Part shown: positions 25,201-33,091 of the stretch, piece after piece
Layout: each line of letters starts with the position of its first letter
How positions within the stretch are numbered: the first letter of the stretch is position 1
Assembly: GCA_038534135.1 (NCBI GenBank)
Contig: JBCAXJ010000014.1
Span: 19,524 to 83,523, forward strand
Origin: Thermohalobaculum sp038534135
GTDB lineage: Bacteria > Pseudomonadota > Alphaproteobacteria > Rhodobacterales > Rhodobacteraceae
DNA: 64,000 nucleotides
Direction of reading: 5' to 3'
Program-made: the position numbers and the translations under genes
Notes under the pieces: generated by a model
The model's input: only the letters and a program-made list of their open reading frames with translations
Databases searched by the model: none
Told to the model about the DNA's origin: nothing

Positions 25201-28200
25201 TCACAGCTCGGGCCGCAGGATCGCCAGCGGATGCGCCCGCAGCGACAGTCGTAGTGCCCGGTAATCCTCGACCACATCTTCGCCAAGCGACGGCTCCGGC
25301 AGATCGGGCACCGGTTCGCGCAATCCCTCGCCATCCTCGGCGAACAGCGGCAGCGGGGCTGCCCCCGACGTGCCCTGCGCCTCCCACAGCGCATGGCGCC
25401 GTTTCAGACCCGACGGTGCGAACGCATCGGCATTTGCCAGCTTCTCCAGCGCCTGCCGTCCGATCCCCGCACGCCGCCACAGGCTCTCGATATCCGGATA
25501 GCCATTGCCCCGCGCCGCCGCGATCCAGTGGCAGTCCTCTTCCTTCAGGCCCTTGATCTGGCGAAAGCCCAGGCGCAAGGCCAACCCGCCCCGGCTGTCG
25601 GCTTCCAGCGTGTTGTCCCAGTAACTCGCATTGATGCAGACCGGGCGCACCTCGACCCCGTGTTCGCGCGCATCGCGGACGATCTGCGCCGGCGCATAGA
25701 ACCCCATCGGCTGCGAGTTCAGCAGCGCGCAGGCGAACACCGACGGGTGATGCCGCTTCAGCCAGGCCGAGGCATAGACCAGCAGCGCGAACGAGGCCGC
25801 ATGGCTTTCGGGAAAGCCGTATTCGCCGAACCCCTCGATCTGACTGAAACAGCGCTCGGCAAAGTCATGCTCATACCCGCGTTCGAGCATCCCGCCGATG
25901 AACCGCTCGCGGAAACTCGAGATCGTTCCGGTCTTGCGGAATGTCGCCAGTGAGCGCCGCAGCCGGTCTGCCTCGTCCGGTGTGAACCCGGCGGCCACGA
26001 TCGCGATCCGCATCGCCTGTTCCTGGAACAGCGGCACGCCAAGGGTCTTGCCCAGCACCTCGCCCAATTCGTCCGAGGGAAACGAGACCGGTTCCTCGCC
26101 CTGCCGCCGCCGGATATAGGGATGCACCATGTCACCCTGGATCGGCCCCGGCCGGATGATCGCGACCTCGATCACCAGATCATAGAAACTGCGCGGCCGC
26201 ATCCGCGGCAGGAAGTTCATCTGCGCGCGCGATTCCACCTGGAACACGCCCAGCGAGTCCGCCTCGCACAGCATATCATAAACCTCGGGACACTCGGGCG
26301 GCAGAGTCGCCAGCGTATATCGGGGCCCCAGATGCGAGGCGATCAGATCGAACGCCTTGCGGATGCAGGTCAACATGCCCAGAGCCAGCACGTCGACCTT
26401 CAGGATCCCCAGCGCGTCGATATCGTCCTTGTCCCACTCGATGACGGTGCGGTCGTCCATTGCCGCGTTCTCGATCGGGCAAAGCTTGTCCAATCGTCCC
26501 GCCGTGATCACGAACCCGCCGACATGCTGGCTCAGGTGACGCGGGAAGCCGATGATCTGCTCGACCAGCGCCAGTGTCTGCTGCAACCGCCGGTCGCTCG
26601 GGTCCAGACCGACCTCGCGCAGCCGCTCCGCCCGGATCGCCTCCTGCGACCAGCCCCAGACCTGTCCCGACAGGGCCGAGGTGACATCTTCGGACAGGCC
26701 CATCGCCTTGCCGACCTCACGGATCGCGGCACGGCTGCGGAAATGGATCACCGTCGCCGTCAGCCCGGCCCGCTCGCGTCCATAGCGTTCATAGATGTGC
26801 TGGATCACCTCTTCCCGGCGCTCGTGCTCGAAGTCGACATCGATATCGGGCGGCTCGTCACGGGCCTCGGAGACAAAGCGCTCGAACACCATCGAGATCG
26901 TGTCGGGCGCAATCTCGGTAATCCCCAGCGCATAGCAGACGGTCGAGTTCGCCGCCGAACCGCGCCCCTGGCACAGGATCCCGCGCGACCGTGCGAAGTG
27001 GACGACATCGCGTACGGTCAGGAAATATGGCGCGTAGTTCAGCTTGCCGATCAACGCGAGTTCGCGATCGACCAGCGCCTGAGACCGTTGCGGGATACCA
27101 TCCGGGTACCGCCAGTGCAGGCCCTCTGCCGCCAGCCGCGCCAGCCGGTCCTGCGGCGTCTCGCCATTGCCCTCGTCAGGATACTCGTAGCGCAGTTCGT
27201 CCAACGAGAATGTGCAGCGATCGGCGATCTCTGCGGCGGCTTCGATGGCGCGTGGATAGTCTGCGAAGATCCGCGCCATCGCCTCTGGCCCGCGCAGATG
27301 CTGTTCGGCGTTCGGCAGGGCGCGTGTACCCAGATTGTCGACCGTGCGGCCCTCGCGCAGACAGGTCAGGATGTCGGCCAGCTTGCGCCGATTGCCCCGA
27401 TGCATCATCGGCTGGCAGGTCGCGACCAACCCCATCCCATGCGCCTCGGCGATGTCCGAAAGGCGCGCGAAGCGTTCCTCGTCGCGCCCGTCATAGCGGG
27501 GGCTAAGGGCGAGGTGATTCACAAGCCCACGTGGCGCAGAGGACAGCGACCGATCTGGAGGACGCTCGGCATTGGTCGGCTGACTCGCGATCTCAAAAGC
27601 GCGCAAATCAGTCATGCTGTAAACAGAGTTGCCATCGCGCCGTCCGAGGGCAGGTCGGGCGCGACCCGCTTCGGGGGCGAGGGGAGAACCCGTGAAATCG
27701 ATCTCACCCCCCAACACATCCGGCAGCACGGCGATCAGAACCAAGCCCTCGGCCCATTCGGCAACATCGGCCAGCCGCAGATCGCACTCCCCTTTGACGG
27801 TTCGGCGCTTGCCGATCGTCAGCAACCGGCAGAGCCGGCCATAGGCTGCCCTGTCGGTTACCAGTGCGATCAGCTCGATCGGCGAGTCACTCAGAACCAG
27901 CCGCGCGCCAATGATCAGTTTCGGGATGGACCGGATTTCGGGTTCCGCGCTGTCTTCAAGGTCAGGGCTTCGCTGTCCCGGACTTGATCCGGGACCGCTC
28001 GCACGGTCTGCAGGCGGTCCCGGGTCTTCGCCCGGGACAGTGCGGGACATTTGCGCCCCCGGCGCAAGATCCGGCTGGCGCGAGGACGGATCGATCCGGA
28101 CCTGGGACCGGATCTTGGCGGCGTGCTCGCGCACATCCGAGCCGGTGATGTTCCGGGGCTTCACGGTCACCCGCTCGCGCCGCAGTTCCTTCAGCCGCAC

Positions 28201-28350
28201 ATGCGCCCGGACAACCCCGGCCAGCGAGTTCCGGTCCGTGATCGCGATCGCGCCCAGCCCAAGTTCAGCCGCACGCAGCACCATTTCTTCCGGATGCGAG
28301 GCCCCGGTCAGGAAGGTGAAATTGGTCGTGCTGGCAAGCTCGGCGAACAT
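25201..28350 (-). CDS. dnaE2: Error-prone DNA polymerase DnaE2, C-terminally shortened
   Basis: A 1,049-residue C-family polymerase of the ImuC/DnaE2 type, used in SOS-induced translesion synthesis. The N-terminal PHP domain starts MFAELASTTNFTFLTGASHP. The palm carries PDIDVDFEHERREE (two catalytic Asp) and LGILKVDVLALGML (third Asp). The fingers (FGEYGFPESHAASFALLVYA) and a helix-hairpin-helix part near 960-1000 follow. Two odd points stand out. The protein stops at HPLAILRPEL, so the OB-fold domain of more than 100 residues that normally follows is absent. The PHP region also holds two extra blocks (about residues 104-126 and 220-273), one of them encoded by a palindromic repeat. A LexA box lies at the start codon. 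No imuA or imuB is adjacent. Confidence 0.92.
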   Translation of the reverse strand: MFAELASTTNFTFLTGASHPEEMVLRAAELGLGAIAITDRNSLAGVVRAHVRLKELRRERVTVKPRNITGSDVREHAAKIRSQVRIDPSSRQPDLAPGAQMSRTVPGEDPGPPADRASGPGSSPGQRSPDLEDSAEPEIRSIPKLIIGARLVLSDSPIELIALVTDRAAYGRLCRLLTIGKRRTVKGECDLRLADVAEWAEGLVLIAVLPDVLGGEIDFTGSPLAPEAGRARPALGRRDGNSVYSMTDLRAFEIASQPTNAERPPDRSLSSAPRGLVNHLALSPRYDGRDEERFARLSDIAEAHGMGLVATCQPMMHRGNRRKLADILTCLREGRTVDNLGTRALPNAEQHLRGPEAMARIFADYPRAIEAAAEIADRCTFSLDELRYEYPDEGNGETPQDRLARLAAEGLHWRYPDGIPQRSQALVDRELALIGKLNYAPYFLTVRDVVHFARSRGILCQGRGSAANSTVCYALGITEIAPDTISMVFERFVSEARDEPPDIDVDFEHERREEVIQHIYERYGRERAGLTATVIHFRSRAAIREVGKAMGLSEDVTSALSGQVWGWSQEAIRAERLREVGLDPSDRRLQQTLALVEQIIGFPRHLSQHVGGFVITAGRLDKLCPIENAAMDDRTVIEWDKDDIDALGILKVDVLALGMLTCIRKAFDLIASHLGPRYTLATLPPECPEVYDMLCEADSLGVFQVESRAQMNFLPRMRPRSFYDLVIEVAIIRPGPIQGDMVHPYIRRRQGEEPVSFPSDELGEVLGKTLGVPLFQEQAMRIAIVAAGFTPDEADRLRRSLATFRKTGTISSFRERFIGGMLERGYEHDFAERCFSQIEGFGEYGFPESHAASFALLVYASAWLKRHHPSVFACALLNSQPMGFYAPAQIVRDAREHGVEVRPVCINASYWDNTLEADSRGGLALRLGFRQIKGLKEEDCHWIAAARGNGYPDIESLWRRAGIGRQALEKLANADAFAPSGLKRRHALWEAQGTSGAAPLPLFAEDGEGLREPVPDLPEPSLGEDVVEDYRALRLSLRAHPLAILRPEL
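27973..28040. repeat. Palindromic repeat element inside the dnaE2 coding region
   Basis: A 68-base element with two imperfect inverted halves, each itself a palindrome (GTCCCGGACTTGATCCGGGAC and GTCCCGGGTCTTCGCCCGGGAC). This core is the type of short interspersed palindrome often seen between genes in alphaproteobacteria. Here it is in frame and is translated into about 23 Pro/Gly/Ser-rich residues (codons 104-126 of dnaE2). Confidence 0.72.
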
Positions 28351-28353
28351 GAT

Positions 28354-28368
28354 GTTCGCACTATGTTC
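28354..28368. promoter_or_regulatory. LexA (SOS) box at the dnaE2 start
   Basis: The direct repeat GTTC, seven bases, GTTC at 28354-28357 and 28365-28368 is the alphaproteobacterial LexA operator (GAAC-N7-GAAC on the coding strand). It ends three bases before the dnaE2 ATG, so it covers the place where a ribosome site would normally lie. Confidence 0.8.
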
Positions 28369-28470
28369 TCATGGCAGCGAGTCGGCAAGCGTCCGTCACG
28401 CCACACCTGCGCAAGACCCGGACACTGCGATTCCCACATGGATATCGACTTAAACAAACTATGCCCACGT

Positions 28471-28509
28471 AGATGTCCACCTAAGCCTGCAGGGCTAAGG
28501 TGGACATCT
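28471..28509. terminator. Hairpin after the aminotransferase gene
   Basis: The arms AGATGTCCACCT and its exact complement (12 bases), with four more paired bases after one mismatch, enclose a very short loop. The hairpin lies 15 bases after the aminotransferase stop. No T-run follows, so it is a probable rather than a certain terminator. Confidence 0.55.
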
Positions 28510-28524
28510 TGCAGACCTTGACAT

Positions 28525-29739
28525 CTACTCCGCGGCGGCGCGGAACTCCGCTTTGCGGCCGAGCGCCTCGGCAATGACTCTCGAGGCCGCGGCAACGCCA
28601 GAGCCTCCCATCGATGCGCCCATATGAGCCAAGGCGGCCTCGATCGTGCCGAGCGTGCCCAGCACCATTGGCGGGTTCAGATGGCCCATATGGCCGATCC
28701 GGAAGGCCTTGTCCTCGAACGAGCCCAGCCCGACACCCAGAACCAGCCCGGCATCGGTCTCACAGATCCGCCGCATCTCCTTGCAGTCAATCGAACCGCC
28801 CAGGATCGTCGTGGTCGCATCGCTGCGGTGCGCAGGGTCCGTGATGTTCAACTCGAACCCACCGGGGGCAGCCCATGCCTCGACAGCGGCCCGCACCGCA
28901 TCCGCGAAGACCGTGTGACGGGCCCAGACGTTCTCCAGCCCCTCGTCGAATAGCATGTCCAGCGCCGTGCGCATCGCGTAGATGTGCTGGATCGGCGGTG
29001 TCCCGCAGAATTTCAGGTAATGTGCGCCGTCCATCAGGCGCGGTGTCCAGTTCCAGTAGGGCGTGACCATCTCGGCGGTTTCGTGCGCCTTCAGCGCTTT
29101 CTCGGACGCCCAGACCAGGCCCAGTCCCGGTGGCACCATCAGACCCTTCTGGCTGCCGCCAATGGTGATGTCGGCGCCCCATGCATCCATGAAATACGGC
29201 ACCGAGGCCAGCGAGGCGACGCAGTCCACCATGTAGAGCGCCGGGTGCCCGGCGGCATCGATCGCCTTGCGGATCGCACCGATATCGTTCCAGACGCCCG
29301 AGGCGGTGTCGATCTGCACCACAAGGATCGCTTTGATCTCATGGGCCGTGTCGGCGCGCAGACGTTCCTCGACCCTGTCGGGATCGACCGGACCACGGTC
29401 GCCAAAATCGATGGTTTCGACCTCGCAGCCAAGCTGTTCCGCCTGCTCGCCCCAGCCGATGGCGAACCGGCCCGAGGCCAGCACCAGAACCTTGTCGCCG
29501 CGCCGCATCGTATTCGTCAGCGACATCTCCCAGGCGCCGTGGCCGTTCGAGATCGCCATGAAGACCTTGCCTTCGGTGTGCGCGACCTTGGGCAGATCGT
29601 CGAAGACCGAATGGCTGATGTCGACCAGCGGGCCTTCGTACATGTTGGGAAACGAGCGGTGCATCGACCGCAGCACATCCTCGGGTATCACAGAGGGACC
29701 CGGAATTGACGTCAGCGCACGGCCACGGTTCAGGTTCAT
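28525..29739 (-). CDS. Class V aminotransferase of the alanine/serine/aspartate-glyoxylate family
   Basis: A 404-residue pyridoxal-phosphate enzyme that moves an amino group from an amino acid to glyoxylate or a similar keto acid. The PLP lysine is Lys198 in IGGSQKGLM; the cofactor-binding SNGHGAWE, VDCVASLAS and the C-terminal RIGHMGHLNP are all present. The length and the N-terminus (IPGPSVIPEDVLRSM) fit the SgaA/BhcA group. Candidates are serine-glyoxylate or aspartate-glyoxylate aminotransferase; the other bhc genes are absent, so the amino donor stays open. It is transcribed alone toward dnaE2. The start ATG has an upstream GGAGATGAGC site. Confidence 0.88.
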   Translation of the reverse strand: MNLNRGRALTSIPGPSVIPEDVLRSMHRSFPNMYEGPLVDISHSVFDDLPKVAHTEGKVFMAISNGHGAWEMSLTNTMRRGDKVLVLASGRFAIGWGEQAEQLGCEVETIDFGDRGPVDPDRVEERLRADTAHEIKAILVVQIDTASGVWNDIGAIRKAIDAAGHPALYMVDCVASLASVPYFMDAWGADITIGGSQKGLMVPPGLGLVWASEKALKAHETAEMVTPYWNWTPRLMDGAHYLKFCGTPPIQHIYAMRTALDMLFDEGLENVWARHTVFADAVRAAVEAWAAPGGFELNITDPAHRSDATTTILGGSIDCKEMRRICETDAGLVLGVGLGSFEDKAFRIGHMGHLNPPMVLGTLGTIEAALAHMGASMGGSGVAAASRVIAEALGRKAEFRAAAE

Positions 29740-29880
29740 CGCTCATCTCCGGAATGCTGCATGTGCACAGGAGCCTACCCGGCAACCGTGCCATGTCTAC
29801 GCGAATTCCGTGATTGACGGCATCACGTCGCATGATGGCCGCGCCGTGCAGGCGACGCGGCGTCGTTCGGCATCAAAGCC

Positions 29881-29900
29881 CCGGCTGGGACCTCAGCCGG
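29881..29900. terminator. Short hairpin at the stop of the small coiled-coil gene
   Basis: A 7-bp GC stem (CCGGCTG with CAGCCGG) with a 6-base loop overlaps the stop codon of the gene ending at 29893. There is no T-run, so function is uncertain. Confidence 0.35.
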
Positions 29901-30198
29901 TTACCTGACCCCGGCGGATCAGGCTGGGGCGTGAGACATCAACCGACATTTGCTGCCCGGTGGTGTCTGCGCGGCGCATCGCAGCGCGCACGCCAGATTC
30001 ATCTGCCGGAACGGTTGCCGGGCGTTCTGGAGCCGAAGCACTTGGCTCCGGTACTGCGCCCGCCATCTGGTCCTCTGCCTGGCGTGTCTGAGACGCGCGG
30101 ATCAGCGTCTCTGCCATGCGGATGAATTCGTCGAGTTTTGCAACTTCTTCGTGTAACTCGGCTCGTCGGTCTAACGCGATCTTCAGAACATCTGTCAT
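29893..30198 (-). CDS. Hypothetical small protein with N-terminal helix
   Basis: A 101-residue protein of unknown family. Residues 1-45 form a charged amphipathic helix (LDRRAELHEEVAKLDEFIRM) that could make a coiled coil; the rest is Pro/Ala/Ser-rich and probably unstructured. The start is supported by GGGGAAG about eight bases upstream. It is divergent from the SELENBP1-like gene, with 243 bases between the starts, and ends at a small hairpin. No function is proposed. Confidence 0.6.
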   Translation of the reverse strand: MTDVLKIALDRRAELHEEVAKLDEFIRMAETLIRASQTRQAEDQMAGAVPEPSASAPERPATVPADESGVRAAMRRADTTGQQMSVDVSRPSLIRRGQVTG

Positions 30199-30372
30199 GG
30201 TTTTCTTCCCCGTCCGTCAGCGATCACCCGGATACGGGATGCGGTATTGGTGAATTATATGTCAAGTTGTGTTTCGCGCAGCAATCTATGGTTGTGCGAG
30301 CTGCTTAAAACAAAGTCATTTTGCAAAGAAAGCAGAAGATATGTCTCGTATACAAATTACACTTTCTCGACG

Positions 30373-30390
30373 TGCAAATGCCCTTTTGCA
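30373..30390. promoter_or_regulatory. Small palindrome upstream of the SELENBP1-like gene
   Basis: TGCAAA and TTTGCA are separated by six bases in the AT-rich leader, 52 bases before the GTG start. It could be an operator or a leader hairpin. The leader from 30199 to 30441 is otherwise without recognisable genes. Confidence 0.25.
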
Positions 30391-30441
30391 TCCTGCTGTG
30401 CTACGTTACGCTAAACGCACAAAAAACTTGGAGGTACAAAC

Positions 30442-31824
30442 GTGGCGACGACGACCAAACCATCGAACAAGGCGTGTTGCGGCCCAGGATACGAATCACC
30501 TATGGCAGCCATCAAGGGCCCAAAGGAGAAGATCCTCTACACAATTGCCATCTATACAGGCACAGGCATCGAGAAACCGGACTATCTGGCGACCATCGAT
30601 AACGACCCCAGATCGCGGACGTATTCCAAGGTCATTCACCGGCTCGAAATGCCGGGCATCGGAGACGAACTGCACCACATGGGCTGGAACGCATGCTCGT
30701 CGTGCCACGGCGATTCCTCGATCTCGCGCCAATACCTCCTGCTTCCAGGCGTGCGCACGACGAACATCCACATTGTCGATGTCGCCACGGATCCGAAAGC
30801 GCCACGCCTGCACAAAGTGATCAAGGGCAGCACGATCAAGAAGAAGACAAACCTGTCGGCGCCGCACACGGTTCACTGCCTCGGCAGCGAGATCATCATC
30901 TCGATGCTGGGCGACGCCAAGGGCAACGGTCCAGGTGGCTTCCTGCATCTCGACAAGGACTTCAACATCGTCGGGCGCTGGGAAAACGATCTCGGCAAGA
31001 TGAAGTACAACTACGACTTCTGGTACCAGCCGCGCCACAACATGATGATCTCATCGGAATGGGCCTCGCCGAACACATTCATGCCGGGCTTCGATCTGGG
31101 CGATGTCGCCGCAGGCAAGTACGGGCAGCAGATCCACTTCTGGGACTTCAAGAAGAAGAAGGTATCTAAAACGGTCGATCTGGGCGCGGACGGAATGATC
31201 CCGCTGGAAGTGCGCTTCATGCACGACCCGGACCGGCCCGAAGGCTTTGTCGGTGCCACGCTGTCGTCCAACATGATCTACTTCAAGGCCCAGGGCGAGA
31301 AGGGCAAGAAGGTCATGACCAAGAAGGTCATCGATATCCCGCCCGTCGATGTCATCGGCTTCCCGGTGCAGATGCCGTCGCTGATCACCGACTGGCTGAT
31401 CTCGATGGATGACAAATGGCTCTACCTTGCCAACTGGCTGCATGGCGATGTGCGCCAGTACAACATCGAGGATCCCGAGAACCCGGTCTTCACCGGTCAG
31501 GTCTGGATGGGTGGGCTGCTTGGCCGTGCGCCCAAGGTGAACGGCAAGGCGATCGAGGGTGGTCCGCAGATGATCCAGCTCTCGCTGGATGGCAAGCGGC
31601 TCTACGTGACAACGTCGCTGTTCTCGACCTGGGACAACCAGTTCTACCCGAACATGACCAAGACCGGCGGCTGCATGGTCCAGGTCGACTGCAACACGCG
31701 GGACGGAGGGCTGAAGATCAATCCGAAGTTCTTCGTCGACTTCCGGCGCGAGCCGAATGGCCCGGCGCGGGCGCATGAAACCCGCTATCCAGGCGGCGAT
31801 TGCACATCAGACATCTGGGTCTGA
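30442..31824 (+). CDS. SELENBP1 / methanethiol oxidase family protein
   Basis: A 460-residue protein of the selenium-binding protein 1 family, whose bacterial and human members oxidise methanethiol to formaldehyde, hydrogen sulfide and hydrogen peroxide. Conserved blocks are PDYLATIDNDPRS, DELHHMGWNACSSCHGD (His78, His79, Cys85, Cys88), YDFWYQPRHNMMIS, LANWLHGDVRQYN, GGPQMIQLSLDGKRLY and the C-terminus RYPGGDCTSDIWV. Human Cys57 corresponds to Ala36 here. No signal peptide is present, unlike the periplasmic MtoX enzymes, so it is probably cytoplasmic like the animal protein. The GTG start follows a TTGGAGG site. The SCO1/SenC and MauG-like genes that often accompany mtoX are absent. An intrinsic terminator follows. 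Confidence 0.88.
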   Translation: MATTTKPSNKACCGPGYESPMAAIKGPKEKILYTIAIYTGTGIEKPDYLATIDNDPRSRTYSKVIHRLEMPGIGDELHHMGWNACSSCHGDSSISRQYLLLPGVRTTNIHIVDVATDPKAPRLHKVIKGSTIKKKTNLSAPHTVHCLGSEIIISMLGDAKGNGPGGFLHLDKDFNIVGRWENDLGKMKYNYDFWYQPRHNMMISSEWASPNTFMPGFDLGDVAAGKYGQQIHFWDFKKKKVSKTVDLGADGMIPLEVRFMHDPDRPEGFVGATLSSNMIYFKAQGEKGKKVMTKKVIDIPPVDVIGFPVQMPSLITDWLISMDDKWLYLANWLHGDVRQYNIEDPENPVFTGQVWMGGLLGRAPKVNGKAIEGGPQMIQLSLDGKRLYVTTSLFSTWDNQFYPNMTKTGGCMVQVDCNTRDGGLKINPKFFVDFRREPNGPARAHETRYPGGDCTSDIWV

Positions 31825-31845
31825 TCCGTAAGACTTGAAGTTAAG

Positions 31846-31874
31846 ACGGGGCGGGCGAAGGTCTGCCCCGTTTT
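31846..31874 (+). terminator. Intrinsic terminator of the SELENBP1-like gene
   Basis: ACGGGGC pairs with GCCCCGT across a 12-base loop and is followed by TTTTC, 22 bases after the stop codon. Confidence 0.8.
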
Positions 31875-31936
31875 CTGTTCGAGCATCGTTTGGCGGGCAT
31901 GCGTCTGCGTGGCCGCCGCGCCGTGATCGATGGCCG

Positions 31937-33091
31937 TTACGTGGCTTCGCCGCGCCAGATCATCGAAAGCACGGCGAGGTCGTCAGACTGCGGTGCACCG
32001 GCCCGGTGCGCAGCAACACCCTGGAACAATGCATCGACCAGTGCCGAGGCAGGCGCGTCCGGAAGCAAAGTGCCCGCGATCGTGCTGATCCGGGCCCGTC
32101 CGAAAAGGTTGCCGCTTGGATCATTTGCCTCGGACAAGCCATCGGTCACCAGAACGATCGCTTCACCGACGCTCATCTGGTGCTCGATCGATTGAAAGTT
32201 CAGACCCGAAGTGATCCCGATCGGCGGTGCGTTCGATTCCACCTGTTTCAGAGCCGTCTGGCCCGGCGTGCACAGGACGACCGGTTCGTGACCGGCGCTC
32301 GCGATCTTGAGCGCACCCGTGGCGCAGTTCACATGCACCAAGCTGAGGGTCACGAAGTGCAGGCCCGGATTGTCGTTGCAGAGATTGCTGTTCACCTCGT
32401 TCAGGACGGCACCAGGATCGTCCTTGTGACGGAAGGCTGATGCCTTGATCAGAGATTTGGTCATCGCCATCAGAATACCGGATGCCAGTCCCTTGCCTGA
32501 CACATCCCCGATCACCAGGAACATGTCGTCCGGGCCGGTCATGTAGAAGTCGTAGAAGTCGCCGCCGACCTCGCGGGCCTGCTCGATCCGGGCGTGCAGG
32601 TCGAAGCGCGTTTCGTCGGCGAACGAGCTTTCAACGTTCGGAAGAAGCCCGGTCTGGATCAGCCGTGCGCTGTTCATCTCGGTCGCGTGGCGCGCGGCAC
32701 GGCGCAAAACCGAAACCTCGTCCGCCGTGCGCTCGATCGTCTTCTCTAGGTCGTCAAACTCGATCGGCTTGGTGATGAAATCGAAGGCGCCCCGGTTCAT
32801 GGCAGTGCGAATGTTCTTGATGTCGCCGTAGGCCGAGACGACGACCGTCTTGGTTTCGAACCGGAGCGGCGTCAGGTGCGAAAGCAGCGTCAGCCCGTCC
32901 ATGCCCGGCATGTTGATGTCTGTGAGAACAAGATCCACGGCACCCGATCTGGCGAGTTTCGCCAAGGCGTCGTTCCCGTCAGAGGCAAAGATCAGTTCCA
33001 ACTCGCCCGAGCGAACGCGGCGGCGGAGACGTTGGCGCAGCATCTCCTCGACATCGGGTTCGTCGTCGACCACCATGACGCGCACGGTCAT
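31937..33091 (-). CDS. Response regulator with SpoIIE-type PP2C phosphatase output
   Basis: A 384-residue RsbU/RssB-like regulator. The receiver domain (about 1-125) has the acidic pair VVDDEPD, phosphoacceptor Asp58 in LVLTDINMPGMDG and Lys near 108 in FITKPIEF. A linker coiled coil leads to the phosphatase domain (about 150-384) with REVGGDFYDFY, LVIGDVSGKGLASGILMAM, IASAGHEPV, LVTDGLSEAND and DDLAVLSM. Phosphorylation by the overlapping histidine kinase would switch on dephosphorylation of a STAS-type partner. The start overlaps the kinase stop by 4 bases. No STAS gene is seen nearby. Confidence 0.92.
   Translation of the reverse strand: MTVRVMVVDDEPDVEEMLRQRLRRRVRSGELELIFASDGNDALAKLARSGAVDLVLTDINMPGMDGLTLLSHLTPLRFETKTVVVSAYGDIKNIRTAMNRGAFDFITKPIEFDDLEKTIERTADEVSVLRRAARHATEMNSARLIQTGLLPNVESSFADETRFDLHARIEQAREVGGDFYDFYMTGPDDMFLVIGDVSGKGLASGILMAMTKSLIKASAFRHKDDPGAVLNEVNSNLCNDNPGLHFVTLSLVHVNCATGALKIASAGHEPVVLCTPGQTALKQVESNAPPIGITSGLNFQSIEHQMSVGEAIVLVTDGLSEANDPSGNLFGRARISTIAGTLLPDAPASALVDALFQGVAAHRAGAPQSDDLAVLSMIWRGEAT

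Noticed and set aside
26122..27987. 621-codon plus-strand frame opposite dnaE2
   Set aside because: Shadow of dnaE2; Arg, Gln and His-rich with no motif.
28525..29739. Naming the aminotransferase bhcA
   Set aside because: The N-terminal and PLP motifs fit but the rest of the bhc cluster is absent and serine-glyoxylate enzymes look the same.
30341..30478. Small frame before the SELENBP1-like gene (MSRIQITLSRR...)
   Set aside because: It overlaps the GTG start and continues out of frame through it; no ribosome site and no natural end.
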